A stretch of DNA of 28,265 bases, taken from NCBI GenBank assembly GCA_002372375.1, contig DFGJ01000024.1:1-28265 (forward strand), written 5' to 3'. The stretch is from Ruminococcaceae bacterium UBA3753 (GTDB lineage Bacteria > Bacillota > Clostridia > Oscillospirales > Acutalibacteraceae). The translations under genes were made by a program, and so were the position numbers. The notes below the pieces were generated by a model. That model saw nothing but the letters and a program-made list of their open reading frames with translations, was not told the DNA's origin and made no database searches. This document shows, piece after piece, positions 1 to 8,127 of the stretch; positions within the stretch are counted from its first letter, which is position 1, and the number at the start of each line of letters is the position of its first letter.

Positions 1-42
1 TTAATCATGATGTCACTGGTTCGAGCCCAGTTGGGGGAGCCA
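1..42 (+). tRNA. 3' part of a tRNA, probably tRNA-Asn(GTT)
   Basis: Only the 3' half is in the window. The T arm is ACTGG (15-19), loop TTCGAGC (20-26), CCAGT (27-31). It is followed by acceptor strand TGGGGGA (32-38), discriminator G39 and encoded CCA (40-42). Counting back through a five-base variable loop (ATGTC) and the anticodon-stem 3' strand TCATG puts TT at anticodon positions 35-36 followed by AA. That fits Asn (GTT) or Lys (TTT/CTT). The G discriminator favours Asn, since Lys tRNAs normally have A. The first anticodon base lies outside the window, so the identity is inferred. Confidence 0.8.
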
Positions 43-61
43 AATACCCACTACTTTTACA

Positions 62-177
62 GTTGGTGTCAATGACGCAGGGGGTCCACCCGTTTCCATA
101 TCGAACACGGAAGTTAAGCCTGGCAGTGCAGAAGATACTTAGTTAGTGATGACTGGGGAAAATATGTAGGTGCCAAC
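62..177 (+). rRNA. rrf: 5S ribosomal RNA
   Basis: The conserved 5S core around TCGAACACGGAAGTTAAGCC lies at 101-120. The ends pair as the 5S terminal stem: GTTGGTG (62-68) with TGCCAAC (171-177). The length of 116 nt is typical. It follows the tRNA by 19 nt, so this is the distal end of an rRNA operon with a tRNA ahead of 5S. A run of seven T (178-184) directly after the terminal stem could act as a processing or termination signal. Confidence 0.95.
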
Positions 178-219
178 TTTTTTTATGTAAAAAAGTTATT
201 TTTTGAGCAATCTTCCTGT

Positions 220-258
220 TGGGCGCGGAAAACGTGCCCAGTGGGGTTTGTTTTTATA
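220..258 (+). terminator. Rho-independent terminator of the rRNA operon
   Basis: TGGGCGCG (220-227) pairs with CGTGCCCA (233-240), with one G-T wobble and a GAAAA loop. A T-rich stretch follows (GGGGTTTGTTTTTATATTTT). It lies about 40 nt past the 5S 3' end and fits as the operon terminator. Confidence 0.7.
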
Positions 259-349
259 TTTTACATAAGTTAAATGTAAAATATTTTTGTTTGAAAAATT
301 TTATCTATATTAATGTATAACGATTGATGTTTACTTTTTTAAAAATATG

Positions 350-378
350 TTGACATTTATAGTATTGTTGTGTATAAT
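350..378 (+). promoter_or_regulatory. Perfect consensus SigA promoter without a recognisable gene
   Basis: TTGACA (350-355), a 17-nt spacer, then TATAAT (373-378): a full match to the housekeeping consensus at ideal spacing. No ORF with a ribosome binding site follows within 700 nt. Transcription from here would run antisense to the decayed coding fragment at 426-719. It may be the relict promoter of a lost gene, or drive an untranslated RNA. Confidence 0.75.
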
Positions 379-425
379 ACAAGTACATATTTTTTTGACG
401 CCTTCGTGGACTGCGTTATAGTCGT

Positions 426-719
426 CTAGGTGACCCTACATTTCACCGGATTTGCTTCTATTTTATCGCCGAACGCATTCATCAAATAGTTTGCTTGTTC
501 AGTCACAGCTTCGCTCGTTTGGCTCGAAATGTCGTCTAAAAGCCTTGGACACTTTTTTTGAAAATTGCCAAAGGTGTCTGGCTTACTTTTTTTTATGCAA
601 TTGTAATCAAATTCAGTGACTGGTGCTGTTAAACTTATGTTTAGCGGCTCGTGTGTGTCTTTAACTGTATCCCCGACGTCCGTAATATGTCTAAGTTGGT
701 ACCTAAGGTATATAAAATT
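426..719 (-). pseudogene. Decayed coding fragment, minus strand, unknown family
   Basis: An uninterrupted reading frame of about 97 codons ends at TAG (426-428), but it has no usable start: a TAA lies directly before it at about 720, and there is no ribosome binding site. The translation looks protein-like (for example LLDDISSQTSEAVTEQANYL and MNAFGDKIEANPVK). It lies downstream of, and antisense to, the consensus promoter at 350. I do not recognise the family. It is called a pseudogene because the 5' part is missing or frameshifted, but it could be chance open frame. Confidence 0.35.
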
Positions 720-771
720 TTAAGTTTGGAGTTTTCGTCAAAATATTTTTACTAGATTCATGTTTTTCCGC

Positions 772-1122
772 AGGAAATACTGACGTTGGATCGTCAAACT
801 TTTATTTTTGGGAAGATGACTTTACAGGATTACAATTTAACTGTAATGCTTTTATAAAAAATTGTTGTTCAAATGTTAACATAACGGCCGGAAATGTTTT
901 ACACAAAAAAGTGGTTTTAGTTTATCAGGCGGTTTTATAGGAGGTATGGAAGAACTTGATTTAGCAGGTAGCAATAGTGTAAAACCAGAAATGACATAAG
1001 ATGCTGACAAACTTGTAAACCACTTAGCGATTGCATCTGACGGTGTAAGTGACGCAAACGCTATTTGCACTGATTTTACGACAAATAACTGGATGGGTAC
1101 TTTGCCAGATATTCTTTATTAA
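772..1122 (+). pseudogene. Broken gene with a frameshift and an in-frame stop
   Basis: The first frame reads protein-like sequence (DVGSSNFYFWEDDFTGLQF, then NVNITAGNVLHKK). Around 900-915 the sense shifts to another frame (SGFSLSGGFIGGMEELDLAG). That frame has an in-frame TAA at 997-999, then continues plausibly (DADKLVNHLAIASDGVSDAN) to a TAA at 1120-1122. One frameshift plus one nonsense codon in otherwise sensible sequence is the signature of a decayed gene. The family is not recognised; the Gly/Ser/Asn/Asp-rich composition would suit a surface or secreted protein. The reverse-strand ORF at 876-1070 is its shadow. Confidence 0.5.
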
Positions 1123-1163
1123 CAAACATAAACATACCGGGACGCACGATTCGAGACCTAAAA

Positions 1164-1472
1164 ATGCGTAAGGGTACATCCCCAGTACTGTATGATTGTG
1201 CTCATTGTCAACATTGGTATATGAATGAACAACTGGAAAAAGGTGTATGTTATTTTGACATATGCAGTGACGAAAAGGGTCTTATAAATCATGGAGGGTT
1301 TGAGTGCCTGCTATCTGACAGCGGTAGTGACAGACTTTATTTTGGACATATAGTAAAAAGGGTGGTAGAATTTTTAAAAAATAATCCCACAGAAACCGTA
1401 TTATCAGATATAGCGCACGAAAACCAAGAAAGCAGTATAGAGCCGAAAATAAACGCCGATCTTAAGTGGTAG
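1164..1472 (+). CDS. Hypothetical protein, 102 aa, Cys-rich N-terminus
   Basis: An open frame of 102 codons from ATG, with no clear Shine-Dalgarno upstream (ACGATTCGAGACCTAAAA precedes the ATG). The N-terminal third contains CAHC, a further Cys in GVCYFDIC and His residues, which could be a small metal-binding motif. The rest is polar, with a helix-like segment (HIVKRVVEFLKNN). No family is recognised. It sits among decayed sequences, 42 nt after the pseudogene ending at 1122, so it may be a fragment rather than a working gene. A GTG-started frame (1466-1687) overlaps its stop, has no ribosome binding site and could be another remnant. Confidence 0.35.
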   Translation: MRKGTSPVLYDCAHCQHWYMNEQLEKGVCYFDICSDEKGLINHGGFECLLSDSGSDRLYFGHIVKRVVEFLKNNPTETVLSDIAHENQESSIEPKINADLKW

Positions 1473-1906
1473 CGATTTCGCTAATATTCGCTAATTCAAC
1501 TAAAATCTCCTTGTGCTATATTCAAAATGAATATTTACCGGATAGTCCTCAACATAAATTCGAGATAATAAAAAACTTCCACAAGTACGGCCCAATAAAA
1601 TTGAGATCTGCTAATGCGGATAGATTATCGCTTGATTATACAACTTTTTGGATTTTTAAGTTATGCATAGGTCTAAAGTCTTTGTGAATCAAACACGATG
1701 GATAAGTGCGGCTTAATTCTTTACTTAAGGTCAAATAGGCAGGAATATTGTCTTTTGATTATCTAGGTCTTATTCGAGATATATGCCATGCGAATAAAAG
1801 TAGAGAAAATTTAGATGAATAAAGGTCTACGTGTAAGTATTTATGAAAAAAATAACTAAAAAAGCAAATCGACGGAGCTGTGGGCGGGTTTGCTTATCGT
1901 ATTTAA

Positions 1907-2117
1907 GGTATTCTTGGCAAAGTCGGGTTTATGTTTACCGACGATGAAGTTGAAGAAAATAAAGATAAAAAGAGATTAGCTTGGAAGCACATAAGGAATA
2001 CTGCACAGGCGACTTGAAAAAAAGGGACCAATAGATTATACCAGCGACTCTGATTTACGCGATAAGCTAAAAAAGATTTTGGATTTTTGTTACACACTTT
2101 TAGTTTGCCAAATTTAA
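1907..2117 (+). pseudogene. Frameshifted remnant, first copy of a duplicated gene pair
   Basis: One frame reads GFMFTDDEVEENKDKKRLAW and stops at a TGA. After a frameshift, sense resumes as SDSDLRDKLKKILDFCYTLL and ends at TAA (2115-2117). Parts recur about 435-500 bp downstream: AGATTAGCTTGGAAG near 1973 matches GGATTAGCCTGGAAG near 2486, and the AAAAAGATTTTGG...GTTACACA stretch is repeated near 2505. The pair therefore looks like an old tandem duplication now decaying. The family is unknown. Confidence 0.4.
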
Positions 2118-2127
2118 AGAAAGGAAA

Positions 2128-2403
2128 GTGATAATCTATAGAAACAGAGAAGTGTGGAGACACAAAAAAGTGGGGCTGAAATTGGAGACTCCGAATAAGA
2201 AGGTGAGCAGGTGGATTCCCTCATACAGGTTTATGTCTAGTCCTGGGAAAGTAATTAAAACTAAAAATAAACTTCACATTGGTTTAGTTCTGGATGAAGT
2301 ATACCACAGATCAAAGCTTAATAAATTAGGTATAAAAAGAGGCTCTGATGCTAAATTGATGCAATTCTTGCCTGAGAAGGCGGATGTTCATCCGTCATAT
2401 TAA
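2128..2403 (+). pseudogene. 91-codon frame, first copy of a duplicated unknown gene
   Basis: An open frame from GTG. The C-terminal part (LVLDEVYHRSKLNKLGIKRG) closely matches a second copy at about 2571-2813 (LVPERVYYRSELNDLGIR). In the second copy the 5' end is a convincing start (AGGTAGG, then ATGAAAAAG). Here the matching bases read ATAGAAACAG, so the original ATG appears to be lost and the GTG at 2128 is probably a substitute or artefact. The protein is short and basic, with no recognised domain. The pseudogene call rests on the lost start and the decayed sister copy; a working small protein cannot be excluded. Confidence 0.4.
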
Positions 2404-2463
2404 GAGAGTGACTTAAGATTTATATAATATTGATGTACTTTTTTCTCTGACCGTGTGCTTTCT

Positions 2464-2813
2464 CGACTATCCAGCAAAAAATGGGATTAGCCTGGAAGTA
2501 TACAAAAAAAGATTTTAGGTTTGATGTTACACATTTTTAATTTGTATTTTAAAGGTAGGTTATAGTTTATGAAAAAGAAAAGTGAAAACACAAAGGGCAG
2601 CATCCTGCTATTGGTGACTCAGCTCTAGAAAGCGTGGCAGTTAAGTTTGAACCACATAATCCTTATTGGTTTAGATAATACAGGTTTAAATTTGATTACG
2701 AGGAAGCAAATAAAATTCTAAACAAACTTGATATAGATTTAGTCCCGGAGAGAGTGTACTATAGGTCAGAGCTTAATGATTTAGGCATAAGGTGGAAGCG
2801 GAAATGGTATTAA
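2464..2813 (+). pseudogene. Second, more decayed copy of the 1.9-2.4 kb gene pair
   Basis: It repeats the order of the upstream unit. First comes a remnant of the first gene (LAWKYTKKDFR). Then a start with a ribosome binding site (AGGTAGG before ATG at about 2569), frameshifts and stops, and finally a frame reading about 35 residues to TAA (2811-2813). An in-frame TAA interrupts the segment matching WIPSYRF of the first copy. Matches to the first copy are scattered and indel-rich, so the duplication is not recent. Confidence 0.45.
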
Positions 2814-3426
2814 GAAGGGGCAGGTGTTTATGTATTAAAAAATAAAAATTCTTAGAGCACAATTGAGGAATTTCTTTCTCCGCCTGTTTTTTAGCCTCTC
2901 AAGCGGGAGTGGACTTTGTAGCCTTGCCAAATTCTACCCCTTTGTAAAATTGGGTAGGAAATAGCTCTTTTTCTTCCATATATAACTTTTATTTGTATAT
3001 TTCACTACCAATGCCTACGGTTACGTTTTCTGTAAGCTTAGGTTATTCTGAAAACCTGTCGACTAAAATAGCAGCTATGGATCCACACATTAGAGTCTGC
3101 AGTAACTCTTTTTTCAACTTTTGTAAACTTCAGATTACACATGTGCCACTATTTTTTGCCTCGGCAAAAAACTATCGTAACTACTTTTACAAAATATCTC
3201 AATGTAGCTGAGCTGCCGCTAATTCAAAATTAGTTACGACGGAATTACTACGTGATTTCATTTAATTTTTTTGCTCAGTAAATAAGAATTCCCAGCTCTG
3301 TCGTTGCAATTGCCGCAAAAAAGAGGTATTCTGTGAAGCACATGTAGAAAATAGACTATCGATAAGTATAAAAAAGTACGGAACAAAATTACCTCACGAA
3401 ATTTTGTTGCGATGTGTATAGTCTTT
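2814..3426. other. Intergenic, no convincing gene
   Basis: No frame has both a start signal and protein-like sequence. A short minus-strand frame from ATG at 2979 (MEEKELFPTQFYKG) meets a TGA after 26 codons and continues (EAKKQAEKEIPQ), so it may be another nonsense-interrupted remnant. It has no ribosome binding site. There is an inverted repeat CTACCC/GGGTAG near 2931-2955 and a symmetrical TTTTTTGC-CTCG-GCAAAAAA near 3153. The latter has its T and A runs on the wrong sides for a terminator. Confidence 0.4.
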
Positions 3427-5055
3427 TTACTTAATCTTTTTTGCTTTTTTTAAACTGATTGCTCCTCCGTTTTTCAAAAAATCTACATTACTTAAGTTTT
3501 TAGAAACTAAATAATAAACAGGCTCTTGGTATAAAGGATAGAATAGTGCGTTTTCTAAAATATAGTTTCCAGCTTTTTTTATAAAACATTCAGCCGGAAA
3601 TGCGTCTGTGCTGAGTGCTGAATTCAAGTACGAGCTGTATTCAGCAGAATCTATTTTTATAAAGTTTGAGGAATTATTCGCGCTCAATACATTTAAAATG
3701 TCGTTGGCGTACTCACTTTCACAAAGCACAGGAACTACAGCAATTTGGTAATCTTTGTGCGCTATTTTAGCTTTAAATTCGCTTTCTGGTAAGGGCAGCA
3801 TATTGAAATGGTGACCTAAGTTGTCGTTTAAGTCTTCGATAATATCGCTTACCAAATCTTTAAAAACATCACTGTCTAGGCATAAAATAGTTGGAGCAGT
3901 GAATTTTTTTATTTTTGTTTCGCTAAAAAAAGCATTTAAAAATTTCTTGGGATTTCCGAAATATAGTTTTTTTACCTCTTCATTTCGTTCTTGTGAGCTT
4001 ATAATTTTACCGTTTTGGAGTAATTTACCGGCAATTATGTCATCTAAAATTTTCAGATCTTCATTTTTACTTATGGCAGATAGGATGCTTTCTCTATTTA
4101 TCGAAAACACTAGACTTTTTCTGAAATTTAGATTTTTGCAATATTCATCTTCCAAATTGAAAAATAGTCCCCAGTGGATGTATCTGCCACTTTCAACTTT
4201 TTTTACCTTTTTAATTTCTACATCTGGTATTTTTCCATTAAAAGCAAAACTTATGTCTAATGTTTTGTTACTAACAAGTTTTAGAGGGTCGTCATTGACT
4301 TTTTTTATAATAAATGTCACTCCTTGTGGGATAGTTTTTTCCTTACTGGCATAGTTTTCATTTCGGATTAAATTTATAGTGTTAAAATGATCCCAACCAT
4401 ACTTTGTTTTGATACGAAAAGGTCCATTGCTTAAAATTTTAGTGCCTTCCATTCCATACTGTCCTTCACATGCTTTAAAAAAATCTTCATTACAAGGTCT
4501 CGCAATAGGTTCGGCAAGGATTCGAGGAAAATTTTCAACAGGATACTCTAAAATAAAATTTAAAGTGTAGTCATCTAACATTTTAATCCCCGTAATGTTA
4601 TATTTTTCACGTGATTGAGCGTAGTCTTTAGCACCTTTTATACAGTATAAAAGGTATGCGTCTTTGGCCTGTGTTTCTTTCCACAAAGCTCTTCTGATAG
4701 CAAAAATAAAGTCTTTTGCCAAAACGGGTACCTTCTCTTTGCAAGCCCAATAGACACCTTTCTTTAAACGAAAAGTATACTCTGTGAAATTACTGTTACT
4801 TTCAAAAGTTTCTGCTACACAAGGTATTACATTACCGGTAGAATCTATTTTTGTGAGTCCCTCAAATAAGTTCTCTATTACTATTTTGGCAGAAGTATCA
4901 CTGCATACTTGCGGATCAAGGCTAGTAGGTTCTGATTCTAAACCACAAATTATGGTTTGCTTTTCCGGAGAATTTTTACTACCGCTGCACCCTACAAATA
5001 GAAAAGAACCTAAAATAATAAAAGAAACAATACATATGACTCGTTTTATGTACAC
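3427..5055 (-). CDS. Oligopeptide ABC transporter substrate-binding lipoprotein (OppA/DppA family)
   Basis: 542 aa, SBP_bac_5 type. It captures extracellular peptides and hands them to an Opp/Dpp permease. The lipoprotein signal peptide has a lipobox FVGC with the acylated Cys at residue 23, so the protein is anchored outside the membrane. The mature N-terminus has the family pattern EPTSLDPQ (about 42-49), then VIENLFEGL and an AETF...YTFRLKKGVYW block, also typical. The start is GTG, preceded by GGAG with an 8-nt gap. The length is normal for the family. No permease or ATPase gene is adjacent, so it is an orphan binding protein: it may serve a transporter elsewhere or act as a pheromone or peptide sensor. 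The function is secure at family level; the ligand is unknown. Confidence 0.9.
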   Translation of the reverse strand: MYIKRVICIVSFIILGSFLFVGCSGSKNSPEKQTIICGLESEPTSLDPQVCSDTSAKIVIENLFEGLTKIDSTGNVIPCVAETFESNSNFTEYTFRLKKGVYWACKEKVPVLAKDFIFAIRRALWKETQAKDAYLLYCIKGAKDYAQSREKYNITGIKMLDDYTLNFILEYPVENFPRILAEPIARPCNEDFFKACEGQYGMEGTKILSNGPFRIKTKYGWDHFNTINLIRNENYASKEKTIPQGVTFIIKKVNDDPLKLVSNKTLDISFAFNGKIPDVEIKKVKKVESGRYIHWGLFFNLEDEYCKNLNFRKSLVFSINRESILSAISKNEDLKILDDIIAGKLLQNGKIISSQERNEEVKKLYFGNPKKFLNAFFSETKIKKFTAPTILCLDSDVFKDLVSDIIEDLNDNLGHHFNMLPLPESEFKAKIAHKDYQIAVVPVLCESEYANDILNVLSANNSSNFIKIDSAEYSSYLNSALSTDAFPAECFIKKAGNYILENALFYPLYQEPVYYLVSKNLSNVDFLKNGGAISLKKAKKIK

Positions 5056-5405
5056 AAAAACATCTCCAAAAAAACACTTAAAGCAAAAAAGTCAAATATC
5101 GACCGAATGTGACTACAGGATATTCTAAATCAAGTAAAAGGCTTGTGAGTTCAAAAAATATTAAATTGCATTTATCAAAAAATATAAAGAAAAATCGATA
5201 TATTTTATTTCTAGTTTAAAGTTCTGTTACAAAAAATCTCAAAATACCGTACAAAAATCATCTAACGTAGTTATAGGCTAAACCTCATGGCTAAATTACA
5301 GATTATTACAAATTTAATAGTCTTTTTTACAAATTTAAATCCTTATATTCAAATAATGCTCATTTTAACCACGCAGTTTATATGAATTCAAAAATACACA
5401 AAAAA
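5056..5405. other. Intergenic, nothing identified
   Basis: About 350 nt, AT-rich, between the OppA-like gene and the XRE regulator (both on the minus strand). I see no ORF with a ribosome binding site, no strong hairpin followed by a T-run and no clear promoter for the OppA-like gene. Confidence 0.5.
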
Positions 5406-5672
5406 CTAGCTGAACAATTCTTCATTTCCTTTAGAAATTAGGTCTTGTGCGCTAGTATTAAGCACTTTCGAAAAAGCAAGTAGTTCCTTATCGGAAACAG
5501 ACCTGTCTTTAGATTCAATTTTCGATATCGTGGAAGCAGTTACCGGCAGGCCTTTTAGCTGCAGTTTTGTAGCTAAATCATCTTGACTATAATGCTTATT
5601 TTTCCTTATTTCTTTTATATTCTCTCCAGAAATATTACTTTCGTGCTTTTTTGTTTCGTTTTTCATTTCCAT
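5406..5672 (-). CDS. XRE-family helix-turn-helix transcriptional regulator
   Basis: 88 aa from the ATG at 5672. This start follows AAGGGGGA by about 10 nt; an in-frame TTG three codons upstream lies almost on the ribosome binding site. Residues about 15-75 form an HTH_3/Cro-C1 domain: GENIKEIRKNKHYSQDDLAT is helices 1-2, and TASTISKIESKDRSVSDKEL is the recognition helix and its continuation. There is no extra ligand-binding domain, so it is a small DNA-binding protein. It is divergent from the exported AAA+ gene at 6311, with promoters for both in the shared intergenic region, so it could regulate that gene or itself; this is inference. The target is unknown. Confidence 0.85.
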   Translation of the reverse strand: MEMKNETKKHESNISGENIKEIRKNKHYSQDDLATKLQLKGLPVTASTISKIESKDRSVSDKELLAFSKVLNTSAQDLISKGNEELFS

Positions 5673-5737
5673 ATAACACAAATCCCCCTTACGGTGAAAA
5701 AAAGAGAAAAGTATAATTTAAATCTATATTTACAATT

Positions 5738-5766
5738 ATTATACAACATTTTAGCAAAAAATTCAA
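5738..5766 (-). promoter_or_regulatory. SigA-type promoter for the XRE regulator
   Basis: On the minus strand: TTGAAT (5761-5766), 17-nt spacer, TATAAT (5738-5743). It would give a leader of about 60 nt before the ATG at 5672. Confidence 0.6.
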
Positions 5767-5847
5767 TTATTTTCTTTTTTATTTTACTAATATATTCCAG
5801 TTCCTACTCAATTAAGAATAATAAGTTTAAATACTTTCAAAAAAATG

Positions 5848-5876
5848 TTTACTTTTTTCATGGTTTATGTTAAAAT
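5848..5876 (+). promoter_or_regulatory. Possible promoter of the exported AAA+ gene
   Basis: TTTACT (5848-5853), 17-nt spacer, TAAAAT (5871-5876). If used, the transcript has a leader of about 425 nt before the start at 6311. That leader is strikingly rich in G and T and poor in A. The -35 is only 4/6. Confidence 0.4.
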
Positions 5877-5882
5877 CCTGAC

Positions 5883-6294
5883 GTAGATTGAGAGTTTTGT
5901 GTATCTTGGTGCTAGGCATTAGTATTTGGTTTTCGGATTCGTAGATATTGCAGCTTTATTTCTCTCGTTTATGTTCGGTGTTAGTTTCGTTTGCTTCACT
6001 TGCTTTGTTTGTTCTGTGTCCCTGGTTGATTGTAGTCTGTTTGGACTTTTATCCTCGTTCTTGTTCGTTTTTGATGTTTAGGTTGTTTTTTTGTAATATA
6101 TTTCTTGTATTTTGTTTTGGTTTTAAAGCTATTTACCCCTGAGCCGTATCTGATTTTATTGATGTAGAGTGTAGTGCCCTCGGATAGTTGAGTGTGGATG
6201 TATAGTGCTGTAGTTATGTTTATGTGTTAATGTTGATGCAGTTTTTTAGTGTTCCGTTGATGTTTTTGTTTTTTGCTGTGTGTATATTTTTTAT
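5883..6294 (+). other. Long G+T-rich non-coding leader upstream of the AAA+ gene
   Basis: About 400 nt dominated by T and G on the plus strand (for example the stretch 5941-6060), unlike the A+T-rich intergenic DNA elsewhere. The 5948-6142 open frame here is hydrophobic only because the DNA is T-rich. It has no ribosome binding site and is not called as a gene. Similar strand-biased DNA follows the genes at 12108 (A+C-rich on plus, hence G+T-rich in the sense direction) and 15786. Confidence 0.5.
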
Positions 6295-6310
6295 AAGGAG
6301 TGTGCATGTT

Positions 6311-8047
6311 TTGAAGAAAGGTAAAGGAATAGCAGCTAGTGTACTTCTTGCAGGTTTGGCGTCAAGTGTGGGGGAAGCTGTAAACCAATTGCCGGAACAG
6401 AAATCGCCAAGCCAAAATGTGGGAAAAATGTTTCTGGACGAAGCTAGCGCTGGGGTGAACGTCAGTGAACGCCTCTCCTCCACTGAATCAGGAGGTAATG
6501 AAAATGGGTTAGAGTTTTTGAACTCTTTTGATGATCTGAACAGCGACACTGTTTTTCAAGATAAAAATGAAGTCAACTACAAGAATACTGGAAAAATTAG
6601 AGGCCGCGGGTCATATAAATTTAGAGGAAGATCGTCAGCTGGTGGTATTTTTCCTTATTTGAGAAAAAAAGGATTAATCGCATACGCAAAAAAGACAGTT
6701 CTTCCTTCCATTAAAAAAAATAGTAAGTTGCTATCTGGAATACTTTCTGCTGTTGCTTGGCCTTTCTTTAAGGTTTTTTACCTTTTTAGAAATAAAATAC
6801 GGTCCGTAGGTCTTTTCGATAGTGAGGCAGATGTAGAGGGCATGGCTGAGGATTGTAGCCAGTGGTATGCATACGATAAGGAAAATTTTGCTGGCAACAT
6901 TAAATATGCTGAATTTTACCAGCTGTACAGTGCATATAAGGTTGGTTACAATGGCTTATTGTTTATAAATGAATCTGAAAAGAAAGATTATAAGAATACT
7001 CTTCTTAGAGAGCTGTTGTCCCGTCTGTCTGCGGGTGGCGAGGTGGAACAATTTCTTAGGAAAAGAATGCGTGGTGGAGTGGAAATAGACATTGTCATAA
7101 AAGAAACTCTACGTTTTATAGAGGACCTTTTAAATTACGATCCAATAAAATCGCGACAGGTTCCCGTGCTTTTTTGTTTAGGAATTGGCGGAACGGGTAA
7201 AAGTAAGTTAGCAGATCATGTTTATGAGTTGCTTTCTGGTTGTAAGAACGGTGCACCTCAATTAAATGTTTCTGGTAAAGATGCGACAGAGGTTGAAAAA
7301 AGTATTTCAGGATCTGCACCGTCTTATCAGGGGTCTCACAAAGAACCTCAGGCGGTTGCGTTGACTAAAAATATTAACAAAAAATACACCGTTATTCTTA
7401 TGGATGAAATCGAAAAACAGGTGGAAAATCGTAATGCCCAGGGCCCTATACTTAAGCTTATAACGAATAAATATGTAACGTGGAATTTTGATAATCAACC
7501 TTATCCAGTTACGTATGGTGTGATAGCCACATCGAATTTTCAGAGCCATCAGTTGTCCTATTCTTTAAATTATCTAGTGAGTGCCATCTTCGGTTCCGGT
7601 TCTCTTGAGGGAGCTCTGAATGCAGTCCGACAGAAATACATCGAAGATCTGAAAGCATGGGGTGGCGACCCGATGTATTCTCGTGCTTATATTGCTCCTG
7701 TCTTTGTCGCTCCTTTGCGTAAAAGTTCATATGAGATGATCGAGGACGATTTGTTCGGTCATCCTGAAGATAAAACGAATAGTTTTAGTGTAAAATATAG
7801 CGATACGGTTTCTAAAGATGAACAACTTAAAAAGAAGGTACTTAAAAATATTCTAGAGAAAATACAGACTAAAGCGGCAACGGTAGATACACCAGGGAGA
7901 GTTATATTTACGAATGCAAGGGATGTTGTAGAAGATATTTGCAAAGAAAAGTTCCCGCATTTGAATTTAAATCCAAGTCATGTTGTTATACTAGATTGGG
8001 ATGAGAAGAAGAATACTATTGATATAAAGTTTGATTTCAAGAAGTAA
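6311..8047 (+). CDS. Exported or membrane-anchored AAA+ ATPase, Clp/torsin-like
   Basis: 578 aa from TTG at 6311, chosen because AAGGAG (6295-6300) lies 10 nt upstream and the product then begins with a standard signal peptide (MKKGKGIAASVLLAGLASS). An in-frame ATG at 6224 gives a longer hydrophobic N-terminus but has no ribosome binding site. A Ser/Asn/Gly-rich linker follows, then a hydrophobic segment (about residues 137-160) that may span the membrane. The AAA+ module has Walker A GIGGTGKS (291-298), the Clp-like SAPSYQG pore region, Walker B VILMDEIEK (D365/E366), sensor-1 Asn409 (ATSNF) and a sensor-2-like NAR (Arg537). The order matches the second ATPase domain of ClpA/ClpB and eukaryotic torsins. 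An ATPase behind a signal peptide is odd, since ATP is scarce outside the membrane; an N-in anchor would keep the ATPase cytosolic. Substrate unknown. Confidence 0.75.
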   Translation: MKKGKGIAASVLLAGLASSVGEAVNQLPEQKSPSQNVGKMFLDEASAGVNVSERLSSTESGGNENGLEFLNSFDDLNSDTVFQDKNEVNYKNTGKIRGRGSYKFRGRSSAGGIFPYLRKKGLIAYAKKTVLPSIKKNSKLLSGILSAVAWPFFKVFYLFRNKIRSVGLFDSEADVEGMAEDCSQWYAYDKENFAGNIKYAEFYQLYSAYKVGYNGLLFINESEKKDYKNTLLRELLSRLSAGGEVEQFLRKRMRGGVEIDIVIKETLRFIEDLLNYDPIKSRQVPVLFCLGIGGTGKSKLADHVYELLSGCKNGAPQLNVSGKDATEVEKSISGSAPSYQGSHKEPQAVALTKNINKKYTVILMDEIEKQVENRNAQGPILKLITNKYVTWNFDNQPYPVTYGVIATSNFQSHQLSYSLNYLVSAIFGSGSLEGALNAVRQKYIEDLKAWGGDPMYSRAYIAPVFVAPLRKSSYEMIEDDLFGHPEDKTNSFSVKYSDTVSKDEQLKKKVLKNILEKIQTKAATVDTPGRVIFTNARDVVEDICKEKFPHLNLNPSHVVILDWDEKKNTIDIKFDFKK

Positions 8048-8127
8048 AATTAGATTTATTTTCACATCAAATTAATACTCTTAATAAATTGGTATTACAT
8101 GATACTTTGTTTATTAGGAGTTTTTTT

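Noticed and set aside
3153..3172. TTTTTTGC-CTCG-GCAAAAAA hairpin as a terminator
   Set aside because: The T-run precedes and the A-run follows the stem on both strands, the reverse of an intrinsic terminator.
3821..4354. 177-codon plus-strand frame inside the OppA-like gene, and similar antisense frames in the AAA+ gene, the flippase and dacF
   Set aside because: Shadows of well-supported genes on the other strand.
5948..6142. 64-codon hydrophobic frame before the AAA+ gene
   Set aside because: No start signal; composition explained by the G+T-rich DNA.
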